Source: CAZDVQ01 sp964508975 (lineage in GTDB: Bacteria; Bacteroidota; Bacteroidia; Chitinophagales; Saprospiraceae). From it: 64,000 nt of DNA. The DNA lies in the NCBI GenBank assembly GCA_964508975.1, contig CAZDVQ010000011.1, forward strand, positions 31,178-95,177, read 5' to 3'. Position 1 is the stretch's first letter. Every line of letters starts with the position of its first letter. This document shows, in pieces, positions 52,609-60,469 of the stretch. The notes under the pieces were generated by a model. It saw nothing but the letters and a program-made list of their open reading frames with translations. It did not search any database and was not told where the DNA came from. A program made the translations under genes and the position numbers.

Positions 52609-53655
52609 ATGTCAGAATCTAATAAACGTACCGAACTTGCCCAAATGGGCGAGTTTGGCCTTATTAAGCATATAACTAGCCAGTTTAAAAATCACCAAGA
52701 TAGTACCTTGAAAGGCATTGGCGACGATGCAGCCATATTGGATCCACAGGGTAAACAAGTCGTTGTTTCTACCGACATGCTGGTAGAGGGCATTCATTTT
52801 GACTTGGCCTACATCCCGCTGAAGCATTTGGGCTACAAGGCGGCAGCCGTGAATATCTCGGATATCTGCGCTATGAACGCTCGTTGTAGCCAAATTACCG
52901 TGAGCATTGCACTGACCAACCGCTTCTCGGTTGAAGCCGTACAAGAACTTTACGAAGGTATCCGCGCCGCCTGCGATGCCCATGGCGTTGACTTGGTGGG
53001 TGGCGATACGGTATCATCGCTCAAAGGCTTGGTTATCAGCGTGACGGCGATTGGCTTTGCCGAGCCAGCGGATATTGTTTACCGCAGTGGTGCCCAAGTC
53101 GGGGATATTGTTTGTGTAACCGGCGACTTGGGCGGGGCCTATGTTGGACTACAACTCCTCGAGCGTGAAAAACGCATTTTTGCCGAGCACCCTACCATTC
53201 AACCTGATTTAAGCGACAGCGATTACATCATCAACCGCCAGCTTAAACCTGAGCCCCGTACCGACATCGTTGCGGCGTTTAAACAAGCGCAGCTTGTACC
53301 TACATCCATGATTGATGTATCTGATGGCTTAACCTCCGAGATTACCCATATTTGTAAAGCCTCAGGCACGGGTGTTTTATTGGAAGAAGCCCTTATTCCG
53401 CTACACCCACAAACGTACGAGAAAGCGGCCTTGGAGTTTAAAATTGACCCCATGACCGCTGCCCTCCACGGGGGTGAAGATTATGAACTACTCTTTACCA
53501 TACATCCTGCCGATGCCGAGAAAATTAAATACATGATGGATGTGAAAATTATCGGCGAGATTTTACCAGCGTCAGAAGGCATTAGGCTCCAAACTAAATC
53601 GGGTAATTTCCACAATTTAAATGTTCGTGGTTGGACACACTTTGATAATAGCTAG
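52609..53655 (+). CDS. thiL: Thiamine-monophosphate kinase
   Basis: 348 residues, AIR-synthase-related fold like PurM. N-terminal GEFGLIKHI, GIGDDAAIL metal/ATP site, STDMLVEGIHFDL, VGGDT and C-terminal STSMIDVSDGLTSEITHIC-like segment plus GGEDYELLFTI. Converts thiamine phosphate to thiamine diphosphate. The other thi genes are not in the window. Confidence 0.95.
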   Translation: MSESNKRTELAQMGEFGLIKHITSQFKNHQDSTLKGIGDDAAILDPQGKQVVVSTDMLVEGIHFDLAYIPLKHLGYKAAAVNISDICAMNARCSQITVSIALTNRFSVEAVQELYEGIRAACDAHGVDLVGGDTVSSLKGLVISVTAIGFAEPADIVYRSGAQVGDIVCVTGDLGGAYVGLQLLEREKRIFAEHPTIQPDLSDSDYIINRQLKPEPRTDIVAAFKQAQLVPTSMIDVSDGLTSEITHICKASGTGVLLEEALIPLHPQTYEKAALEFKIDPMTAALHGGEDYELLFTIHPADAEKIKYMMDVKIIGEILPASEGIRLQTKSGNFHNLNVRGWTHFDNS

Positions 53656-53720
53656 GAGATAGGAGTGAGGAGATAGGAGTTAGGAGATAATTTTTTGACC
53701 ACTACCTTATATACATAAAT

Positions 53721-53758
53721 AAAAAAGGCCTTGACGAATTTTCGTCAAGGCCTTTTTT
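53721..53758. terminator. Bidirectional terminator
   Basis: AAAAAAGGCCTTGACGAA pairs with TTCGTCAAGGCCTTTTTT: serves thiL (+) and the converging T9SS gene (-). Confidence 0.92.
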
Positions 53759-53777
53759 ATAAGTAGGTAGCCTTTGG

Positions 53778-54473
53778 CTAAGGCGTGTACTTGGTAATCC
53801 TGTGTGTAAAGAGTATATCGCCGCCTTTATCAATTAAGCGAACGAAATACATACCGCTGGGTAAAGCACTGATAGAATACTTCTCGCCACTGCTTTCAAC
53901 GTTGTAACTCAGTAATTTACGGCCAATAGCGTTGTATATCTCAATGCGGCGGACCACATCGTTTTCATCAATCTGAATGTAGTTAGTAGGCGGGTTAGGG
54001 AAAACCTTGATAGTTTGGCTCTCCGAGCGATTACTGATATTATTATTGCTGCTTACAGAGCCTGCATTACCTGAAAATGAAATGGTTTGGCTCGTGTTGG
54101 TGCTGTCGTAAGGGTTGTACAATACCAAATCAGTACTACCAAAGCCGGAAACACCACGGTGGTAAAAATTAACCCTTAATGTACGTGTTTGACCGGGCAA
54201 CAAAGTAAGTGAGCGGGCACTCGTTTGCGGGGTATAGCACTGCTCATCGCAAACCGCTGTTTCCCAGTTGTAAGGGGTGTTTTCATTGCGGCGCACCCAA
54301 CGAAGTGGAAGGGTTTGGCTGGTATTGTTGCGTACAGTTACTTTAGCTTCAAAAGACGGCAGGAAAATAGAACCACCACCGGTGGCGTTAGTGTTTGATA
54401 CCACAAAAGACTGCCCTAGAAGGGCTGCGTGGCCAATCAACAAAAAGGATACAATGGATAAAAAATGTTTCAT
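53778..54473 (-). CDS. Small exported protein with T9SS sorting domain
   Basis: 231 residues from the ATG at 54473 (signal peptide MKHFLSIVSFLLIGHAALLG). Middle part FEAKVTVRNNTSQTLPLRW ... LLPGQTRTLRVNF resembles a DUF-type Ig-like module of Bacteroidota secreted proteins. C-terminal type A sorting domain (IKVFPNPPTNYIQID ... GGDILFTHRITKY). Function unknown. Confidence 0.85.
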   Translation of the reverse strand: MKHFLSIVSFLLIGHAALLGQSFVVSNTNATGGGSIFLPSFEAKVTVRNNTSQTLPLRWVRRNENTPYNWETAVCDEQCYTPQTSARSLTLLPGQTRTLRVNFYHRGVSGFGSTDLVLYNPYDSTNTSQTISFSGNAGSVSSNNNISNRSESQTIKVFPNPPTNYIQIDENDVVRRIEIYNAIGRKLLSYNVESSGEKYSISALPSGMYFVRLIDKGGDILFTHRITKYTP

Positions 54474-54598
54474 ATAGCTAAAAATTTCGGGCCCTATTAC
54501 AGGGTTTACAGGCAAAAAGGCTGCCAATCAAAGCGCTAAATTACAAATCATTGCCAATTTGTAATGTATTATAGTACGATTAATACTCTGGTAAGATA

Positions 54599-54606
54599 CA
54601 AATATA
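54599..54606 (-). promoter_or_regulatory. -7 element TATATTTG for the 231-aa T9SS gene
   Basis: Reverse-strand TAnnTTTG, 126 bases before the ATG. Confidence 0.5.
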
Positions 54607-54630
54607 AGTATAATCGGTTGGCATGGGCAC

Positions 54631-54664
54631 AAAAAAAGTAGGAGCGCGATTACCGCGCCCCTAC
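54631..54664 (-). terminator. Terminator of the 679-aa T9SS gene
   Basis: Minus-strand hairpin GTAGGGGCGCG / CGCGCTCCTAC (one mismatch) with a run of seven T. Confidence 0.8.
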
Positions 54665-54724
54665 TTAGGCTTCACTTAAACAGCACTTTTACCGGGGGAT
54701 TGGTAAATGCGCCGCTCGTGTTTC

Positions 54725-56764
54725 TTATTGTTTGATAATTTTGCTGCTAGCCACTTGGCCTTCAGTATCTTCAGCACGAACGATGTACAAGCCAGCGGGC
54801 AAGTTGCTCATGTCGATGATACCATTGAAGCCTTGGGTTACTTGGCGACCTGTAGCATCCATAACGCTCAAGCTACGAAGGTTGTGGCCTTCCCAAGATA
54901 CGGTCAAGATATTGCTCACAGGGTTTGGTGCCATAACCACGCCTGTATTGTTGGCCAATGGTGTAGTCACGCCAGTTGGTGAAGCAATGCTCAAGATAGC
55001 ATCATTAGTACGAACGGCTGGGTTGTTGTCGAAGAAGATATCCGCTTGGGTATCGAACACGTCGCCAGGGCCATTGCCGCTAGCTTGATTAATGCGGAAT
55101 TTCACGAAACCGTGGCTGCCTGGCTCGTCAAAGCTGCTCCAAGGTAAGTTGATGGCGTTGAAAATAAAACGAACCTCGTTGCCGTAACGTACCATTTGGT
55201 ATTGGTGGCTACTAGCACCTGGGATAATTGTCGCCTCGTTCAACTCAGCTGGTAAAATGGTCACGATGCGAACATCTTCCGCGTAGAAAGTTCCTTCGTT
55301 TTGGAAACGAATCATGAACGTCAACTCATCGTTTGCTTCAATGGTTTCAACGGCTACGTATCCACGGCCGGGTTGTGGCGAGTGTACGCGCATGTCGTTA
55401 GGGTCCCAAGATGCAACAACCGGTGAAATTTCAACAACGGCATTTGATTCATTATCACATTCTACGATACCTGAGTTGATTTGGATATCAGCAGCAAATT
55501 CAAGTGGGTCGCCCATCAAGCTGGTATCACAAAGTACCGAATCACGGATAACGATGGTTCCCGTTTGGTTCGGCAACAAGCTGCTGATATTATAGGTAAT
55601 CACGTTGCCTGAAACCGATGATGGAGCAGGTGTACTCGATACAAACAAAGTACTATCCGGTAAGGTAACCGTCACGGTTGCAGCTGTAGCAGCAATGGTT
55701 CCGTGGTTGCCATAAGTCACATAAACGTTGTTGGTACGGCACAAACGCTGCCAGCTAGCACTAACGTCAACCACCAAGTCAACACATTGACGTGCAGTAT
55801 CGGCAAAGTCAAATCCGCTAACGGTATTGCCATAGTTGCTGAATGAAGTAGTGTAACCCGCCGCTGGACAAAGTACGTTGTGCAGGGTCATCGGGGTGTG
55901 CTGAATCACAAAAGTACCGGTGTCAACCACCAGAGCATAGTTACCGTATTGGTCGGTAAAGGTGTATGAACCCAATCCGTTAGAAGTAACCAATTGGTTA
56001 CCCAGTGGGAAGTCGGTACCGTCAGATACGCAGTTAGCGTTCATGTCGAAATAAATATTACCTCTAACCAAGTTGTACTCGCCAGGGCCACTACAAGGGC
56101 CGAACGGCGTGTAGCGAATCGCCTCGTGGTATGCACTCCAAGCACCCCAGTAGTTTGCCGGGAATACCGATTGGCCTGCTGCCGTGTCGGGCGAAATCAA
56201 GGCCATCATACCGCGGCCACTATTGGTTGTCGAGGTGCTCTGGCGGTCAATTAAATGTACTTCAATCGCGTTGCTGGTTTCGTACAACATGATTTTACCA
56301 CTGAACGGTGGTGCTGTTTGTTGGCCAAAATAAGGTACGTTATCGTATTGAACAACAAATACACGGTTTGGTGGCGAACCCACGGTGTAGTAGCTAACGT
56401 CGCCCCCAACACCTGGGTTAAGGTCTTGCAACGGACCTTGGATGGTGTTGTACAACGCACTTGAGAAAGTAGTCGTACCTAATGCAGGAACCGAAAATGG
56501 TTTGTTCATTCCGGCCAAGCTGAGGTTAAACGACAAACAAGAGTTTGAACCAATCAGCAAGGAGTCATGTGTTTGTCCGTAAAAACAAAACGGGAAACCA
56601 ATGGCGATGCGCTGCGAATGCGTATCGTCGCTCAGCTGAACAGGAACGCCAGCACTCGATAAAGTCGTGTCGCAGGTTGTGCTACTAACGGTATACGAGG
56701 TCTGAGCCAGCATATTGCTAGTCAAGCCTAGGAATAGCAAAATAAAAAGATAAAGTTGTTTCAT
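54725..56764 (-). CDS. Large secreted T9SS cargo with DUF11/DUF7619-type repeats
   Basis: 679 residues. Signal peptide (FILLFLGLTSNMLAQ), an N-terminal beta-rich region (about 25-225) of the kind seen in Bacteroidota PKD/adhesin-like proteins, a collagen-binding B-like segment (GNIYFDMNANCVSDGTDFPLG), a DUF11-like repeat (VTVTLPDSTLFVSSTPAPSS) and the DUF7619-type segment (WDPNDMRVHSPQPGRGYVAV). Then a type A sorting domain (VVMAPNPVSNILTVSWEG ... EGQVASSKIIKQ). Probably a surface adhesin; no catalytic residues seen. Confidence 0.88.
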   Translation of the reverse strand: MKQLYLFILLFLGLTSNMLAQTSYTVSSTTCDTTLSSAGVPVQLSDDTHSQRIAIGFPFCFYGQTHDSLLIGSNSCLSFNLSLAGMNKPFSVPALGTTTFSSALYNTIQGPLQDLNPGVGGDVSYYTVGSPPNRVFVVQYDNVPYFGQQTAPPFSGKIMLYETSNAIEVHLIDRQSTSTTNSGRGMMALISPDTAAGQSVFPANYWGAWSAYHEAIRYTPFGPCSGPGEYNLVRGNIYFDMNANCVSDGTDFPLGNQLVTSNGLGSYTFTDQYGNYALVVDTGTFVIQHTPMTLHNVLCPAAGYTTSFSNYGNTVSGFDFADTARQCVDLVVDVSASWQRLCRTNNVYVTYGNHGTIAATAATVTVTLPDSTLFVSSTPAPSSVSGNVITYNISSLLPNQTGTIVIRDSVLCDTSLMGDPLEFAADIQINSGIVECDNESNAVVEISPVVASWDPNDMRVHSPQPGRGYVAVETIEANDELTFMIRFQNEGTFYAEDVRIVTILPAELNEATIIPGASSHQYQMVRYGNEVRFIFNAINLPWSSFDEPGSHGFVKFRINQASGNGPGDVFDTQADIFFDNNPAVRTNDAILSIASPTGVTTPLANNTGVVMAPNPVSNILTVSWEGHNLRSLSVMDATGRQVTQGFNGIIDMSNLPAGLYIVRAEDTEGQVASSKIIKQ

Positions 56765-57064
56765 ACAAGTAGTTTTTTTAATGGTATTGTGTGTTTCATA
56801 AGTATCTTAACGGAAGCAGGTTGCATAACGCTGTAAATATAATATTAGTTTAATGCTTTTCGTGCAATACATAACTTGGCAACTATCTCTTTTTTAGCAA
56901 ATTAATACTCGAATACCCGCGTTAATGCTGTATTTTTAACGGTTTACTGGCCTTGATTTTTTTTAAAATTTTCGTCGAAAAAATAATTTCAAGCAGGCAC
57001 GAAGCACCAAAATTGGGCAAAAATCATTTTTGGCTTGCCATTAGTCTATTCCATTTCAAAAATG
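56765..57064. other. AT-rich divergent intergenic region
   Basis: Between the 679-aa T9SS gene and dnaX. A degenerate TATATTTa element for the minus gene lies near 56835-56842. Nothing else identified before the dnaX promoter. Confidence 0.45.
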
Positions 57065-57072
57065 TACCTTTG
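57065..57072 (+). promoter_or_regulatory. -7 element TACCTTTG for dnaX
   Basis: Exact TAnnTTTG 218 bases before the dnaX ATG; GRE-15 therefore lies inside the predicted leader. Confidence 0.6.
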
Positions 57073-57116
57073 TCACTCGGAGCACGAACGCCCGCCCAGC
57101 ATAAACCATTTTGCTT

Positions 57117-57258
57117 ATTTGGGCGTGCCCTTCGCGTTGTAGGGCGTATTACAATACACCCTACAATATACGCTCAGGTCGCTCCCCTACGGGGTTCGCT
57201 ATTCGCTCCGTGCCTACGGCACCGCCGCTGCGCGGCGCCCTCCGGGCAGCTCACGCGG
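57117..57258 (+). repeat. GC-rich intergenic element GRE-15 (plus orientation)
   Basis: Starts TTTGGGCGTGCCC and ends GGGCAGCTCACGCGG. Carries the inserted hairpin AGGGCGTATTACAATACACC. Confidence 0.8.
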
Positions 57259-57289
57259 TTTCTTTTACTGTTTCGTCAAAATTTTCTAG

Positions 57290-59005
57290 ATGTCATCTTT
57301 CGTTGTATCGGCCCGTAAGTATCGTCCTCTGACCTTCGACTCTGTCGTGGGCCAGAAGCACGTGACCGATACCCTCAAAAATGCCATCAAAAGTAATCAC
57401 CTCGCCCAGGCTTTCTTGTTCTGCGGGCCTCGGGGTGTAGGTAAAACCACCACCGCCCGTATCCTGGCCAAGGTGCTCAACTGCGAATCACCTACCGCCG
57501 ATACCGAACCTTGTGGCACCTGTAACTCTTGCGAGGCTTTCCAGAAAAACGCCTCGCTCAATGTCCACGAGCTCGATGCCGCATCCAACAACAGCGTCGA
57601 TCATATCCGTGCCCTCATCGAACAAGTCCGTTTTGCCCCGCAAGCCGGCAGCCGCTACAAGATTTATATCATAGATGAGGTACACATGTTGAGCCAACAG
57701 GCTTTCAACGCTTTCCTGAAAACACTGGAAGAACCACCGCCCTACGCTATCTTCATCCTCGCAACGACCGAGAAACATAAAATTATCCCAACCATCCTAT
57801 CGCGTTGTCAAATCTTCGATTTCAAACGCATCATGGTGCAGGATATGGTAGAACACCTCCAACGGATTTGCCAGGAGGAAAATGTAAACGCCGACGAGGA
57901 TGCGCTCTCTATCATCGCCCAGAAAGCCGATGGCGCTCTCCGCGATGCACTCTCTATCTACGACCGTGTGATTAGCTTTGCCGGTAACGAGGTCCGCTAC
58001 GCCGATGTCATCGAAAACCTCAACATCCTCGACTACGATTACTATTTCAAGGTAACCGAAGCTATCGCCGCCGAGGACATTCCCGGCATGTTGCTACAAT
58101 TCGACGATGTATTGGCCCGTGGTTTCGACCCCGATCTTTTCGTCAATGGTCTAGCAGAGCACTTCCGCAACTTGCTCGTCTGCCAAGATCATGAAACCCT
58201 ACGCTTGCTTGAAGTGGCCGGCAATATTCGCGAACGCTACCGCATGCAAGCCGCCCTCATGCCTACCAGCTTATTGCTCTCGGCCCTCGCCATCGCCAAC
58301 GATTGCGATGTGAACTTCAAAATGGCCCGCAATAAACGCCTGCATGTCGAGATGGCCCTCATCCGCATGTGCCATATCCGCCGCGGGATGAATATCCTGA
58401 AGCAAGGCTTTTCAGAGGCCGCCGTGGAAAAAAAAACTCCTGACCTAAACGGTGGACCACAGGAAACGCCTAGCACAAGCCAGAAAATAGCCCCGCCAGT
58501 CAAAAATCCATTGGTCGAAGATGCCAAAGCGCTGCGCGAACAATCTACTTCCATCAAGTCGCTCACCAAGCTACATGATGAAGTCAAACAAGAAGCCACC
58601 CAAAACAACATCGACGATGGTTTTGTACCCAGCCTTGAGGTGTTGCAAGCCGCTTGGAATGCTTTCGTGCTAACTATCGAGAGTCCTAGCGTTAAATCAG
58701 CCTTGGGCACTGTACTGCTATCCCTCAACGGCGATGTTGTAGGTGTAAAAGTGCGTAGCGAGTTCGTCAAGTCCAACATCCTCGGTGAGGCAAACCTTAT
58801 GGGCCACCTCAAGCAAGCCCTCCGGAATAAAAACTTGGTACTCGATATCCAAATCGATGAAAGCCTGAAAGCCCAACAAGATGAGGACATCAAGTCTGAG
58901 AAACCCAAAGCGCTTACCGCAAAGGACATTTACCAACACTTCAAGGATACCAATCCCCTCGTGGAAGATCTCCGCTTGCGCTTCGACCTTACCGTCGATC
59001 GCTAG
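57290..59005 (+). CDS. dnaX: DNA polymerase III subunit gamma/tau
   Basis: Clamp-loader ATPase of 571 residues. Walker A GPRGVGKT (46-53), zinc-binding cysteines (C64 and CGTCNSC), Walker B/DEVH region IDEVHMLSQQAFNAFLKTLEE (in part), sensor TTEKHKIIPTILSRC, then tau-type C-terminal region (low-complexity linker about 385-450 and domain V-like end). No obvious A-rich slippery site for gamma frameshifting was searched for systematically. Confidence 0.96.
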   Translation: MSSFVVSARKYRPLTFDSVVGQKHVTDTLKNAIKSNHLAQAFLFCGPRGVGKTTTARILAKVLNCESPTADTEPCGTCNSCEAFQKNASLNVHELDAASNNSVDHIRALIEQVRFAPQAGSRYKIYIIDEVHMLSQQAFNAFLKTLEEPPPYAIFILATTEKHKIIPTILSRCQIFDFKRIMVQDMVEHLQRICQEENVNADEDALSIIAQKADGALRDALSIYDRVISFAGNEVRYADVIENLNILDYDYYFKVTEAIAAEDIPGMLLQFDDVLARGFDPDLFVNGLAEHFRNLLVCQDHETLRLLEVAGNIRERYRMQAALMPTSLLLSALAIANDCDVNFKMARNKRLHVEMALIRMCHIRRGMNILKQGFSEAAVEKKTPDLNGGPQETPSTSQKIAPPVKNPLVEDAKALREQSTSIKSLTKLHDEVKQEATQNNIDDGFVPSLEVLQAAWNAFVLTIESPSVKSALGTVLLSLNGDVVGVKVRSEFVKSNILGEANLMGHLKQALRNKNLVLDIQIDESLKAQQDEDIKSEKPKALTAKDIYQHFKDTNPLVEDLRLRFDLTVDR

Positions 59006-59038
59006 CTATCAATGAATAACGCATAATCAAATACTGGT

Positions 59039-59512
59039 ATGTACCAATCTACCGTAAACGACAAGCATAAATTCGATATCAAACCCGAAGACCTCGCTGC
59101 TGATATCGTGGAAACCCGCCCAGGTGAATTTCACTTGCTCCGTGGCGACAAGTCGTACAACATCGTTGTGCTTGATGCCGATTACCAAACTAAAACCTTT
59201 AGTTTCCGCATTAACGGCAACGTATACAACGTGAATGTAGAGGATGAATTCGACCGTCTTGCCAGTACTTTCGGTATGGCCAAAGGCGCCAAAGGCCAAG
59301 TAAACGAGATTAAAGCGCCTATGCCTGGCCTTGTGCTACAAGTAATGGTTGAACCTGGCCAGCAAATCAAAAAAGGCGAATCGGTAATCATCCTCGAAGC
59401 CATGAAAATGGAAAACGTGATTAAAGCCCCCGCCGATGCCACCGTTAAGGCTGTCCGTGTACAGAAAGGCACCCCGGTTGAGAAAAATACGGTACTCATC
59501 GACCTCGCCTAG
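59039..59512 (+). CDS. Biotin carboxyl carrier/biotin-attachment protein
   Basis: 157 residues. C-terminal biotinyl domain with the acceptor lysine K123 in EAMKMEN and a Pro/Gly-containing hinge (APMPGLVLQVMVEPGQ). N-terminal half (about 80 residues) is beta-rich, as in the stand-alone carriers of acyl-CoA or pyruvate carboxylases. The carboxylase partners are not nearby. Only 3 bases separate it from the ATP-grasp gene. Confidence 0.92.
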   Translation: MYQSTVNDKHKFDIKPEDLAADIVETRPGEFHLLRGDKSYNIVVLDADYQTKTFSFRINGNVYNVNVEDEFDRLASTFGMAKGAKGQVNEIKAPMPGLVLQVMVEPGQQIKKGESVIILEAMKMENVIKAPADATVKAVRVQKGTPVEKNTVLIDLA

Positions 59513-59515
59513 CAC

Positions 59516-60469
59516 ATGGTGCTCATCATTGCTCCTCCGGACGATCATACCGTTCACGACGTGATGGACTGGCTTCGGTTTAAGGCACAACCTTATTACC
59601 GCATTTCAAGGGCCGATTTGGCCACGATTAACTTTTCAGTAGCACACAACAATACCTGGCTAGATTTACCCGGCCACGGAAGGTTATCGCTTGCGCAAAT
59701 TACAGCCGTTTGGTTCCGACGCAGTGCCGATATCCCGCACTGGCACGATAGCATTCCTGCCGAGCTACACGAACATGCCGAGCAAGAATATAAGGCTAGC
59801 ACCAATGCCCTGTTGCGGGCATTGGCTACTCGGCCAAGCCTTGGCCATCCTGATAAAATGCAGGTAGATAAGCTCGAGGTGCTGAACCTGGCCCAACAGT
59901 TAGGTTTCGTTTGCCCAGCGAGTATGATTACCAACCAAAAGGAAAGCCTCCTGGCTTTTAAAGCCCAATATCCCTCGCTGGTCATGAAGGCATTGCGCCC
60001 AGCCCCGCCTTTGGTTCAGGCCGACGGCACATATTTGCTGTATACCACCTTGCTTGACGATGCTGCCATAGCGGCATTCCCCGATCAGTTTTTACCCACA
60101 TTTTTCCAGCAGGCTATCCCGAAACTATATGATATCCGCATTTTTTACCTCGATGGGAAATGCTGGGCCATAGCTATTTTCCCACCAGCAGGCAGTGGCA
60201 TCGACGTACGGCAACAGGCCGCGGAAGCACCAAAAGTGCCTTGGGCTGTTCCCGATGACTTAGCACTTAAAATTAATGCCTTAATGCAGGCTTTGGGTCT
60301 CAACACAGGTTCGCTCGACTTCGTGGCTGCGCCTGACGATGCATTTTATTTTCTAGAGCTTAATCCTGTGGGGCAATTTTCATGGGTATCCAAGGCCGCC
60401 AACTATAATTTGGAAGAAGCTGTGGCGGGTTGGTTGGCTTGCGGAGGAAGCAGTCCGGATTACCTATAG
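59516..60469 (+). CDS. Graspetide-type ATP-grasp ligase (GwsG/MvdD-like)
   Basis: 317 residues. The arrangement is that of peptide-maturing ATP-grasp enzymes: N-terminal AVWFRRSADIPHW, a central lysine-bearing nucleotide region (PSLVMKALRPAP), DIRIFYLDGKCWAIAIF and the metal/ATP end LELNPVGQFSWVSKAANYNLEEAVAGW. These enzymes form lactone/lactam side-chain links in precursor peptides (grasp-with-spasm, microviridin types). No SPASM radical-SAM partner and no precursor peptide was seen within the window, so the substrate is open; a RimK-like amino-acid ligase is the alternative. Confidence 0.75.
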   Translation: MVLIIAPPDDHTVHDVMDWLRFKAQPYYRISRADLATINFSVAHNNTWLDLPGHGRLSLAQITAVWFRRSADIPHWHDSIPAELHEHAEQEYKASTNALLRALATRPSLGHPDKMQVDKLEVLNLAQQLGFVCPASMITNQKESLLAFKAQYPSLVMKALRPAPPLVQADGTYLLYTTLLDDAAIAAFPDQFLPTFFQQAIPKLYDIRIFYLDGKCWAIAIFPPAGSGIDVRQQAAEAPKVPWAVPDDLALKINALMQALGLNTGSLDFVAAPDDAFYFLELNPVGQFSWVSKAANYNLEEAVAGWLACGGSSPDYL

